DNA of 25,624 bases, taken from the NCBI GenBank assembly GCA_031279395.1, contig JAITIO010000039.1, positions 1 through 25,624 on the forward strand, written 5' to 3'. Under the pieces are notes generated by a model, which was not told where the DNA came from, made no database searches, and worked only from the letters and a program-made list of their open reading frames with translations. Each line of letters opens with the position of its first letter. Position 1 is the stretch's first letter. This DNA comes from Puniceicoccales bacterium (GTDB lineage Bacteria > Verrucomicrobiota > Verrucomicrobiia > Opitutales > JAIRKQ01). Positions 15,948-23,032 of this stretch are shown in pieces. The position numbers and the translations under genes were made by a program.

Positions 15948-17915
15948 CTAGGACAAGTCATATATCACATTTTTCAAATTTTTCAATGTTATATGGAAAC
16001 TATTCATTAAATCCACCAATTGACCACTGTACCCAAAGAAATCTACACCCAGAACAATACCATTTGAGCCGACATATTTATACCATGGCATCGAAATTCC
16101 TGCTTCCATTGCAATTCTTTTAGTACAATTTTGGGGTAACACCAGATTTATATATTCCTTTGACTGCCGCTCAAAGGCTTCCATGCATGGGACAGAAACT
16201 ACCCGTGTACCATCGAACAATGGAGCTGCCTGCATGGCAAGACATAACTCACTGCCGGACGCCAGTATTATGCGTTCTAATTTTCCCACTTCTGCATGTG
16301 CGATGTAGGCCCCTTTTAGTACACCACTTCTTCGTTGGGCGACATTTATTTGTCCAAGGTGAGGAAGTTCTTGCCTAGACAAAATCAATGCCGTTGGACG
16401 ATCTATATTTGCCATTGCCAATTGCCAAGCCCCCACCGTTTCTTCATAATCCGCCGGACGAATTACATCCAAGTTAGGAAGACACCTCAACGCCGTGAGG
16501 GTTTCCACAGGCTGGTGGGTCGGCCCATCTTCTCCAACCGCTATTGAGTCATGGGTAAAAATGAAAATCTGTCCAAGTTTTGCCAATGCTGCCACCCGTA
16601 TGGCAGGGCGCATGTAGTCGGAAAAGACCAAAAACGTTGAACAGGATGGTCGGAATATTCCATCATAGGCTACCCCATTCATAATTGCCGCCATGGCATG
16701 TTCTCGAACACCAAAGTAGATGTTGTGCCCTTGCAAATTCTCTGATGAAAAATCACTGCTATTCTTTATGTAATTCCCCGCCGAAGCGAAGAGGTCTGCA
16801 CTTCCCGTAATCATTGATTCGTTATATTTCGCAATGGTTTGTAAAATTTCCCCCGCAGCGGCACGGGTCGACATCCCATCTCGGCCTGACGGTTTTAGGG
16901 CATCTAGAACGTGCACCGTCGACGTTTGGTTATCGCTAAGCAATGCTTGTGTCAGGCCTGGATTTTCTTCCTGCCAGGCTTTAAATATATCCAACCATGC
17001 CGCATATTCTTTTTTACATTCCAACTTTCTGTTAGCAAAAAATCTTTTTGTAGCTTCGGAGACAAAAAATTTAATAGATGGTAGTCCCATTTTTTGTTTG
17101 GCTATATCTACGAATTCTATCCCCGCAGCTCCATGGGCCTGATTTGTTCCTGCAATTTCATCGATGCCAAGCCCGATTATGGTTCTAGCAATTATCATCT
17201 TGGGACGTCCTGATGGTGAAAATTTTACGCGGTTGAAAGTTGCTATAAAATCGTTCAAATCATTGCCGTTGGTTTGAACCACTTCAAAGCCGTAGGCTCC
17301 AAACCTTTGGATAATATTTTCACTTTGAGATTTCGACAATTTGGCATCCAGTGTTACATCGTTGGAATCGAAAATTAGTATCAAATTATCCAATCTCCAA
17401 TGTCCTGCAAGGGAACTAGCTTCCGCCGAAACGCCTTCTTGTAGACATCCATCGCCGCATAGACAAACGACAAAATTGTCGAAGATTTTATGTCTTGTGG
17501 TGTTGAATTTTGCCGCCTGTTTTTTACATGACAGCGCCATACCAACCGCATTTGCCACCCCTTGTCCCAAAGGGCCTGTGGTACATTCTATGCCGAGATT
17601 TTTATTAAATTCGGGATGTCCGTGGGTTATGCTGCCAGATTTTCTAAAATTTTTTATGTCTTCGAGGGAGATATTATAGCCCGCCAAATATAGCCACACG
17701 TACAAAAATATGCTACCATGCCCGGCCGACAGAATAAAACGATCCCGGTTCATCCATGTTGGACTATCCGGATCAAACCGGAGAAGTTTCCCAAACAGGG
17801 CAGCTCCAATTTCGGCACATCCCATCGGCATACCCAGGTGGCCGGAATTTGCTGCTTCAATGGCATCCATGAACAATCCTCTGCCATCCTTTACAATAGG
17901 TAATAGCTCTTTCAT
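15948..17915 (-). CDS. tkt: Transketolase
   Basis: This TPP enzyme of the non-oxidative pentose phosphate pathway moves two-carbon ketol units between sugar phosphates in the cytosol. From the ATG at 17915 the protein has 655 residues, close to the usual 660. Motifs include DAIEAANSGHLGMPMGCAEI, FILSAGHGSIFLY, ITHGHPEF, TTGPLGQGVANAVGMAL, the TPP motif GDGCLQEGVSAEASSLAGHW...DSND, the pyrimidine-domain HDSIAVGEDGPTHQPVE and GVREHAMAAIMNG. The frame stays open upstream to a TTG at 18050, with another ATG at 18017; these would add up to 45 residues (NPPFHGMDCKPW...) with no family counterpart. AAGGA lies 16 nt before the ATG at 17915, so the start is not settled. The AsmA-like gene follows 18 nt downstream. 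Confidence 0.96.
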   Translation of the reverse strand: MKELLPIVKDGRGLFMDAIEAANSGHLGMPMGCAEIGAALFGKLLRFDPDSPTWMNRDRFILSAGHGSIFLYVWLYLAGYNISLEDIKNFRKSGSITHGHPEFNKNLGIECTTGPLGQGVANAVGMALSCKKQAAKFNTTRHKIFDNFVVCLCGDGCLQEGVSAEASSLAGHWRLDNLILIFDSNDVTLDAKLSKSQSENIIQRFGAYGFEVVQTNGNDLNDFIATFNRVKFSPSGRPKMIIARTIIGLGIDEIAGTNQAHGAAGIEFVDIAKQKMGLPSIKFFVSEATKRFFANRKLECKKEYAAWLDIFKAWQEENPGLTQALLSDNQTSTVHVLDALKPSGRDGMSTRAAAGEILQTIAKYNESMITGSADLFASAGNYIKNSSDFSSENLQGHNIYFGVREHAMAAIMNGVAYDGIFRPSCSTFLVFSDYMRPAIRVAALAKLGQIFIFTHDSIAVGEDGPTHQPVETLTALRCLPNLDVIRPADYEETVGAWQLAMANIDRPTALILSRQELPHLGQINVAQRRSGVLKGAYIAHAEVGKLERIILASGSELCLAMQAAPLFDGTRVVSVPCMEAFERQSKEYINLVLPQNCTKRIAMEAGISMPWYKYVGSNGIVLGVDFFGYSGQLVDLMNSFHITLKNLKNVIYDLS

Positions 17916-18050
17916 CACCTGGAAGATGATTTCCTTTCTCTCATGGGTCTGGAAAGTGTTGTTTGGGTTAAAATTTGCAAGCGAAAATACGGTTGACAGC
18001 CATGGCTTGCAGTCCATGCCATGGAATGGTGGATTTTTCAGATAATTCAA

Positions 18051-18409
18051 ATTTTACCACATGTTAACGACGCACATCGCGAAATAAATCACCCTTGGTG
18101 AAGTACATCTCCGTGGCGTCGTCCAAGATCGGCTCCAGGCTTTGTCTACGATCGTATAAGTGCTTCCACATGCCGCTCTCCATCTTCAGGGTTTGGATCT
18201 GGATTCAGTATAAAATACAACACAATATCATCCCCTGGCCCTTGTCCTTACAACTGTGATGTAGAGCCTATCTAGGCGAGAATATTCCGAGCAGCTTTTA
18301 ACTTCCTTGGCCCTTTAAGTTTCAGCTTTATTGCGGGAGCATTTACCTTGACACAAAAGATATCCCCAACAAGATACATTTTTGTAGAAAATGTTGAAAT
18401 GGGAAAATT
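18051..18409. other. Intergenic stretch between tkt and AGCS genes, with possible gene debris
   Basis: No recognised gene lies here. The minus strand contains three successive short open frames. The first runs from ATG at 18379 to TAG at 18272 (MYLVGDIFCVKVNAPAIKLK...). The second is a stop-to-stop frame of about 33 codons (GQGPGDDIVLYFILNPDPNP...). The third overlaps it in another frame and ends at 18064. Together they look like a decayed minus-strand gene or unrelated small frames. The plus strand is also open over part of it, so coding is not proven. The promoters of the two divergent genes must lie in this stretch, but none stands out. Confidence 0.4.
18064..18171 (-). CDS. Possible small protein upstream of tkt
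   Basis: A 35-codon frame begins MWKHLYDRRQSLEPIL and ends DLFRDVRR. GGAG sits 6 nt before its ATG, a better Shine-Dalgarno than most genes here have; an earlier in-frame ATG is at 18183. Codons such as GAC GAC GCC ACG GAG, TAC TTC ACC AAG are more GC-rich at third positions than in neighbouring genes, hinting at foreign origin or a fragment. It ends 13 nt before the earliest possible tkt start. I recognise no family. It may be a real small protein, a remnant, or chance. Confidence 0.3.
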   Translation of the reverse strand: MWKHLYDRRQSLEPILDDATEMYFTKGDLFRDVRR

Positions 18410-19777
18410 ATGAACATCAATACCGGTAAGATGGAGTTATTTTTGAATACCATTTCCAATTTGATTTGGGGATGGCCATTGATTATATTTATAATCGGGA
18501 CGGGCGTTTATTTTTCCCTTAGGCTAAGGTTGTTAAAATTCTCAAAATTGAGATTGTCTTTGAAATATGCAATAGCAAAAAATATCCATGAAAAAATGAG
18601 CACAGGAAATGTTTCAGTGTTTGCATCGCTGTGCACATCTCTATCGGCGACACTTGGCATAGGAAATATTGTGGGTATAGCTGTTGCCATTACCGTAGGG
18701 GGCCCTGGATCACTTTTTTGGCTATGGGTTTCGTCGCTTTTTAGTCTAGCTCTTAAGTATTCGGAAGGTGTTCTGGCCATAAAGTACAGAAAGGTTGAAA
18801 AGAGTGGAAATGTTTCCGGTGGCCCCATGTATTACATCCGTATGGGGTTAAATAATGCTTTTCTGGCAAAAGCATTCGCATTTTTCGGCATGATTAGCGC
18901 TTTAATCGGTGTCGGAACTGCAGCTCAAAGCAATTCTATCGCAGTTACCCTATCATCTTTCGGAACATCCAACATCGTTACAGCAGTCATGCTGATCGTC
19001 GTCATCGGAATGATAACCATGGGAGGATTACGAAGTATATCCGCCGTTGCAGAAAAAATTGTACCCGTCATGACCATATTTTACATTGGGGCTGCAACTT
19101 GGGTACTAGCAACAAATATTACCTGCCTTCCTTCCATATTGTATTCCATCGTTTGTAGTGCATTTTCCCCGAAATCGATCCTGGGAGCGGGAACTGGAAT
19201 CACCGCTACGATCGCGGCCAGCGTAGGAGCAAGTCGTGGTATTTTTTCCCACGAGGCAGGATTGGGGAGTGCTGCCATAGCGGCTGCGGCTGCAAAAACC
19301 AATTCTCCTGGGATACAAGGGCTGGTATCGATGGCAGGGGCTTTCCTTAGTGTAGTCGTCTGTACTATGACCGGCCTAGTTATATTAATCGCAACGGATA
19401 GGTCTTCTCCATTGGAAGGGGCAATGCTGACATCACAGGCATTTGCCAATGGATTGGAAATGCCAGAACTTGGAAAGATTATAGTTGGGTTTAGCATCAT
19501 ATTATTTGCGTTTACAACCATTATCGGGTGGAATTATTACGGTGAACAATGCACACAATTTCTTTTTGGCCACAAGGCCATCATGCCCTACAAAATACTA
19601 TTTATCTTTTTCGTTGCCGTTGGGCCATTTTTCAGGATCAATACCATTCTATCGTTGGCTGACATCGCAACAGGGTTCATGGTCATTCCAAATCTCATAG
19701 GCTTAATCGGTTTGAGAAATGCAATTTTTCGAGAGACAAACATATTTTTTTCGAGTTCGAAGAAACACGGCGAATAA
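18410..19777 (+). CDS. Alanine/glycine:cation symporter (AGCS family)
   Basis: This inner-membrane transporter takes up alanine or glycine with Na+ or H+. The 455-residue protein is nearly all hydrophobic helices. It carries family blocks: IWGWPLIIFIIGTGVYFSLRL at the N-terminus, LSATLGIGNIVGIAVAITVGG PGSLFWLW, KYSEGVLAIKYR with GGPMYYIRMGL, GLRSISAVAEKIVPVM, and SRGIFSHEAGLGSAAIAAAAA. The start at 18410 follows GGGAAAA; an ATG at 18431 (MELFLNT) is also possible and closer to many family N-termini. It is a single plus-strand gene divergent from tkt. With the DAACS transporter it suggests reliance on imported amino acids; alanine could feed pyruvate to the PFOR. The substrate is inferred from family only. 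Confidence 0.93.
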   Translation: MNINTGKMELFLNTISNLIWGWPLIIFIIGTGVYFSLRLRLLKFSKLRLSLKYAIAKNIHEKMSTGNVSVFASLCTSLSATLGIGNIVGIAVAITVGGPGSLFWLWVSSLFSLALKYSEGVLAIKYRKVEKSGNVSGGPMYYIRMGLNNAFLAKAFAFFGMISALIGVGTAAQSNSIAVTLSSFGTSNIVTAVMLIVVIGMITMGGLRSISAVAEKIVPVMTIFYIGAATWVLATNITCLPSILYSIVCSAFSPKSILGAGTGITATIAASVGASRGIFSHEAGLGSAAIAAAAAKTNSPGIQGLVSMAGAFLSVVVCTMTGLVILIATDRSSPLEGAMLTSQAFANGLEMPELGKIIVGFSIILFAFTTIIGWNYYGEQCTQFLFGHKAIMPYKILFIFFVAVGPFFRINTILSLADIATGFMVIPNLIGLIGLRNAIFRETNIFFSSSKKHGE

Positions 19778-20169
19778 GGTATAAATGATGCCACAAAATT
19801 GAAAATATGTGCGGTAGATTGAAAGGTTGGTTCCGCAGCGCCACCCACCAGGGTTGTTGTACTCACACCTTCTTCTTTTCCATCCCCATCGCCTGTTCTT
19901 TCATCTTTTATTTAAATTTATGAGGGCTTAACTTGCTAAACTTCGTGGACTTTACCTCGATTTTTGACACTAATTGCCATGAAATAATTTTTTTAAAAAA
20001 AACTTGTAAATTCATTAAAAGTAATAATGTTGCCTTTCTAGCGCTAGGGTCGAGGGATCCCGTGATTTTTGCTGTATTTAGTACAGTAATTTAGCGGAGT
20101 TTGTGGATAATCTTCTACTGCTCGAGCATATGTTTATATGCTCCAAAATCATGAAAATGTGATAAATTG
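19778..20169. other. Intergenic stretch upstream of rpsO
   Basis: I see no convincing gene in these 392 nt. The right half is strongly AT-rich and contains promoter-like pieces: TTGACA at 19964-19969 followed 15 nt later by TAATTT, and TTGTAA with TAATGT 15 nt downstream near 20004-20030. Both spacers are short. A small CTGTA/TACAG dyad is at 20072-20086. A minus-strand frame (GDGDGKEEGVSTTTLVGGAA...) crosses 19780-19910 but runs into the antisense of the AGCS gene and has no usual start, so I do not call it. Confidence 0.5.
20124..20143 (+). promoter_or_regulatory. Hairpin in the rpsO leader
   Basis: GAGCATAT (20124-20131) and ATATGCTC (20136-20143) form a perfect 8-bp stem with loop GTTT, 26 nt before the rpsO ATG. 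Ribosomal protein S15 represses its own mRNA in several bacteria through leader structures, so this may be an S15-responsive element; that is an inference from position. There is no T-run, so it is not a terminator. Confidence 0.4.
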
Positions 20170-20424
20170 ATGAACAAAGTTGATATAATTTCCGAATTTG
20201 GAAAAAGCGAAAAAGATACAGGTTCGAGTTGTGTTCAAATAGCTTTTCTCACTCATAGAATCAAACATTTGACGGAACACCTAAAGGTTCACAGAAAAGA
20301 TTTTCATTCCCGCCGTGGTCTTGTTGCAATGACGAATCACCGCAGAAAGTTACTAGGCTATATGAAGCTTAATGATCCTGAGGGTTATAGGGAAGTAATT
20401 CAGAAATTGAATTTGCGCAGGTAA
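20170..20424 (+). CDS. rpsO: 30S ribosomal protein S15
   Basis: S15 is a primary binder of the 16S rRNA central domain, needed for 30S assembly. The 84-residue protein shows the family blocks EFGKSEKDTGSSCVQIAFLT, RIKHLTEHLKVHRKDFHSRRG and NHRRKLLGYMKLNDPEGYRE. Position 23-24 is Ser-Cys, where most S15 have Pro-Glu (GSPEVQ); the rest is normal. A TTG at 20167 directly precedes the ATG chosen. It is 96 nt upstream of pnp in the widely conserved rpsO-pnp order. Confidence 0.97.
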   Translation: MNKVDIISEFGKSEKDTGSSCVQIAFLTHRIKHLTEHLKVHRKDFHSRRGLVAMTNHRRKLLGYMKLNDPEGYREVIQKLNLRR

Positions 20425-20469
20425 TTTTCCTGCAAAGGAATAAGTTGTTGCTAGGAAATCGATGGTTAA

Positions 20470-20489
20470 ATCTTTGTATTATCAAAGAT
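20470..20489 (+). promoter_or_regulatory. Hairpin between rpsO and pnp
   Basis: ATCTTTG (20470-20476) pairs with CAAAGAT (20483-20489) around TATTAT. It lies 31 nt before pnp and lacks a T-run. In other bacteria, stem-loops at this place are RNase III and PNPase targets in pnp autoregulation. Attenuation between the two genes is an alternative. Confidence 0.4.
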
Positions 20490-20520
20490 AATAAATAATT
20501 AAATTATAAGGAAATAATAG

Positions 20521-22833
20521 ATGAATCATAAATATGAAGTAGAGGTCAATGAGTTTTCGATGAAATTTTCTACGGGGACATTGGCCAAACAAGCGAATGG
20601 TGCGGTATGGGTAACTTCCGGCGAAACCACGATATTGGTGACTGCAACAGCTGCTAACACATTACATCCCAATCAGGATTTTTTTCCACTATCCGTTGAC
20701 TATCGCGAGAAATTTTCCGCGGCAGGTCGCATGCCCGGTGGATACAACAAAAGAGAAGGTAGACCATCGGAGAAAGAAATTTTAACGGCCAGAATGTGTG
20801 ACCGTCCCCTACGGCCACTTTTCCCGAAAGGTTTCTTGAATGAGGTCCAAGTCATGGGAACCCTCTATTCGACGGATTTAAAAAATGAAGCGGATGTTTT
20901 GATGGTAAATGGAGCATCGGCGGCCCTGATGTGTTCGGATATACCGTGGAACGGACCGATTGGATGTGTCAGAATTGGGGAAATTGACGGCAGATTTGTG
21001 GCAGGTCCGACCAATGAACAGATGTTTTTGTCTACCCTCGACTTAATATACGTCGGTAATGAATTTAACATGATGATGATCGAAGGTAATGCCGATCAAA
21101 TCTCAGAGAAACGTTTTATCGAAGCCTTAGAATTCGGACAACAGCAAATACAACCGATTATCGCTGCCCAAAAAAAATTAGCCGCACTGGTTGGTAGGCC
21201 AAAGAAACAGTTTGATTTGGTTTTGCCAAAGGAAGAAATTGTCAAAATTTGTGCTACCTTCGTTGATAAGCTAAATAATGCGGTGTTTCAGGATGGAAAG
21301 TTGGAACGTGAAAATGCAGTTATGGCAATTAAAGAGGAAGCCAAGGCTACCATAGTTGAAAAATTAGGGGAAGCGGAATTCTGCGAGATATCATTGAACA
21401 TGGCATTCGAAGAGTTGCAGGAAGAATTGTATAGAAACAATATCCTCGACAATGGCCGCCGCGTCGATAGCCGCGGGTTGATGGAATTGCGTCCCATTGA
21501 ATGTGCAACGGACGTATTGCCGGTTGTCCATGGATCTTCCCTGTTTCAACGGGGGGAAACACAGGCCCTAGTATCTCTGACATTGGGATGCTCCGATGGT
21601 TCCCAAGAAATCGATGCCATCACAGGAGGTGTCCAGTCGAAATCCTTTTACTTACACTATAATTTTCCACCATTTTCCGTCGGGGAAACTGGTAAAATCG
21701 GGACCGTTGGACGGCGTGAAATTGGCCATGGTGCGTTGGCAGAACGTTCCCTGTCTCCCATAATTCCATCCGAAGACATTTTTCCCTATTCCATCCGCAT
21801 AGTTTCCGATATTTTGGAATCGAATGGGTCATCCTCCATGGCAAGCGTCTGCGGCGGCTGTTTAGCCCTCATGGATGCGGGAATCCCTATTACTGGTACG
21901 GTAGCCGGCATTTCCGTAGGGTTGGTGACTCGCAATGGTCGAGATGGAAATATTTCCAAGCATGTGATTCTGACCGACATCATAGGAACCGAGGATCACT
22001 TTGGCGATATGGATTTCAAACTCTCCGGGACCAGAAATGGTATTACTGGGGTTCAGCTCGACCTGAAAATTCAAGGGTTGCCGATCGAAATTGCCAAAGC
22101 GGCGATTGTACAGAGTAAAAATGCAAGGATGCAGATCTTGGATATCATGGAATCAGTTATTCCTGGCCCACGGGAAAGTTTAAAGCCGAATGCTCCGAAA
22201 ATTCACAGCATGAAAATTGATCCCGACAAAATCGGTGCTTTGATCGGCCCGGGCGGGAAAAATATCAAACGAATAACGGAAATAACTGGGGTTCAAATCG
22301 ACATCAACGAGGACAATAGTGGAAAAATTCTAGTGTTTGCCCCCAATGAAGATGCTTTGGAACGTGCCGTAAAGGAAATTGGTTTGGTTTGTTCTGAAAT
22401 AGAGGGGGGGCAAGTCTATAGGGGCAAGGTTGTGTCAATCAAAGAGTTTGGAGTTTTTGTTGAATGCTTGCCAGGAAAAGAGGGGCTTGTCCACGTTTCC
22501 GAAATGGCAGACTTTCGGGTAGAAAATCCAGCGGACATCTGCAAAATTGGTGATGAAATTATCGTTAAATGCATCGGCGTTGATGACAAAGGCCGTGTCA
22601 GGTTAAGCCGCCGAGCTGTAATTTGTGAAGCCAAAGGCATTCCCTACGAAATGACCATGCCAAAACCATCCCATGGCGACAAATTTCAACGTTCATCAGG
22701 TCGCTCAAGAAATGGTCGATCCTTCGGTGGTGATCGGGAAAAACATTTCAGGAAAGATTTTCGAGACGATGGTGATAGACGAGGCTCGCAGGGCGATAAG
22801 AGAAATAGCCGTAGCGACAGGAGAGGAAATTAA
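20521..22833 (+). CDS. pnp: Polyribonucleotide nucleotidyltransferase (PNPase)
   Basis: PNPase degrades RNA 3' to 5' by phosphorolysis and can add tails; it is a trimer and degradosome component in the cytosol. The 770-residue protein has two RNase PH-like domains (first with RMPGGYNKREGRPSEKE and RMCDRPLRPLFPKGF; second with GRRVDSRG, GSSLFQRGETQALVS and GTEDHFGDMDFKLSGT). A KH domain carries IGPGGKNIKRI and an S1 domain carries GKVVSIKEFGVFVE and GLVHVSEMA. The last 55 or so residues form a basic Arg/Gly/Asp/Ser-rich disordered tail (SSGRSRNGRSFGGD...RSDRRGN), making it longer than the usual 700. AAGGAA is 8 nt before the ATG. It is co-directional with rpsO, with a hairpin between them. Confidence 0.98.
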   Translation: MNHKYEVEVNEFSMKFSTGTLAKQANGAVWVTSGETTILVTATAANTLHPNQDFFPLSVDYREKFSAAGRMPGGYNKREGRPSEKEILTARMCDRPLRPLFPKGFLNEVQVMGTLYSTDLKNEADVLMVNGASAALMCSDIPWNGPIGCVRIGEIDGRFVAGPTNEQMFLSTLDLIYVGNEFNMMMIEGNADQISEKRFIEALEFGQQQIQPIIAAQKKLAALVGRPKKQFDLVLPKEEIVKICATFVDKLNNAVFQDGKLERENAVMAIKEEAKATIVEKLGEAEFCEISLNMAFEELQEELYRNNILDNGRRVDSRGLMELRPIECATDVLPVVHGSSLFQRGETQALVSLTLGCSDGSQEIDAITGGVQSKSFYLHYNFPPFSVGETGKIGTVGRREIGHGALAERSLSPIIPSEDIFPYSIRIVSDILESNGSSSMASVCGGCLALMDAGIPITGTVAGISVGLVTRNGRDGNISKHVILTDIIGTEDHFGDMDFKLSGTRNGITGVQLDLKIQGLPIEIAKAAIVQSKNARMQILDIMESVIPGPRESLKPNAPKIHSMKIDPDKIGALIGPGGKNIKRITEITGVQIDINEDNSGKILVFAPNEDALERAVKEIGLVCSEIEGGQVYRGKVVSIKEFGVFVECLPGKEGLVHVSEMADFRVENPADICKIGDEIIVKCIGVDDKGRVRLSRRAVICEAKGIPYEMTMPKPSHGDKFQRSSGRSRNGRSFGGDREKHFRKDFRDDGDRRGSQGDKRNSRSDRRGN

Positions 22834-23032
22834 TCCCTTTTAAACTTAGACAAATACGGTTACCTTCAAAGGTTGCTCAACGGGTATTCTTTCGTTTGGA
22901 GTGGTTGGTGGTTATATGCCGCTATTTCGGCTTTTGTAGAGGAAATGGAAGTGTGCCCTAGGGATTTTGTCTTGCATGCTACCTACGAAAATCCCCAAGG
23001 GCTGTAGGCCCTGGCGAATGGGACGAATAGGA
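22834..23032. other. Intergenic stretch between convergent pnp and pyrophosphorylase, open on both strands
   Basis: After the pnp TAA the same frame stays open for 57 codons to TAG at 23005-23007 (SLLNLDKYGYLQRLLNGYSF, then VWSGWWLYAAISAFVEEMEV). It has no ATG before VEEMEV. The minus strand carries a 41-codon frame that begins with a TTG overlapping the pyrophosphorylase stop (SNPIRPIRQGLQPLGIFVGS, then MQDKIPRAHFHFLYKSRNSG). A small GC-rich hairpin (AGGGC/GCCCT around 22998-23012) may help end both transcripts. It could be a dispersed intergenic repeat, a gene remnant or simply a terminator region. Confidence 0.4.

Noticed and set aside
19588..19866. A 92-codon minus-strand frame across the end of the AGCS gene
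   Set aside because: More than half is antisense to a clear transporter gene, the start is not ATG, and the sequence matches no family I know. Only the part outside AGCS is noted as a weak observation.
20072..20086. LexA-like CTGT...ACAG dyad upstream of rpsO
   Set aside because: The spacing is 7 rather than 8 nt, the gene downstream is ribosomal, and LexA sites in this phylum are not known to have this form.
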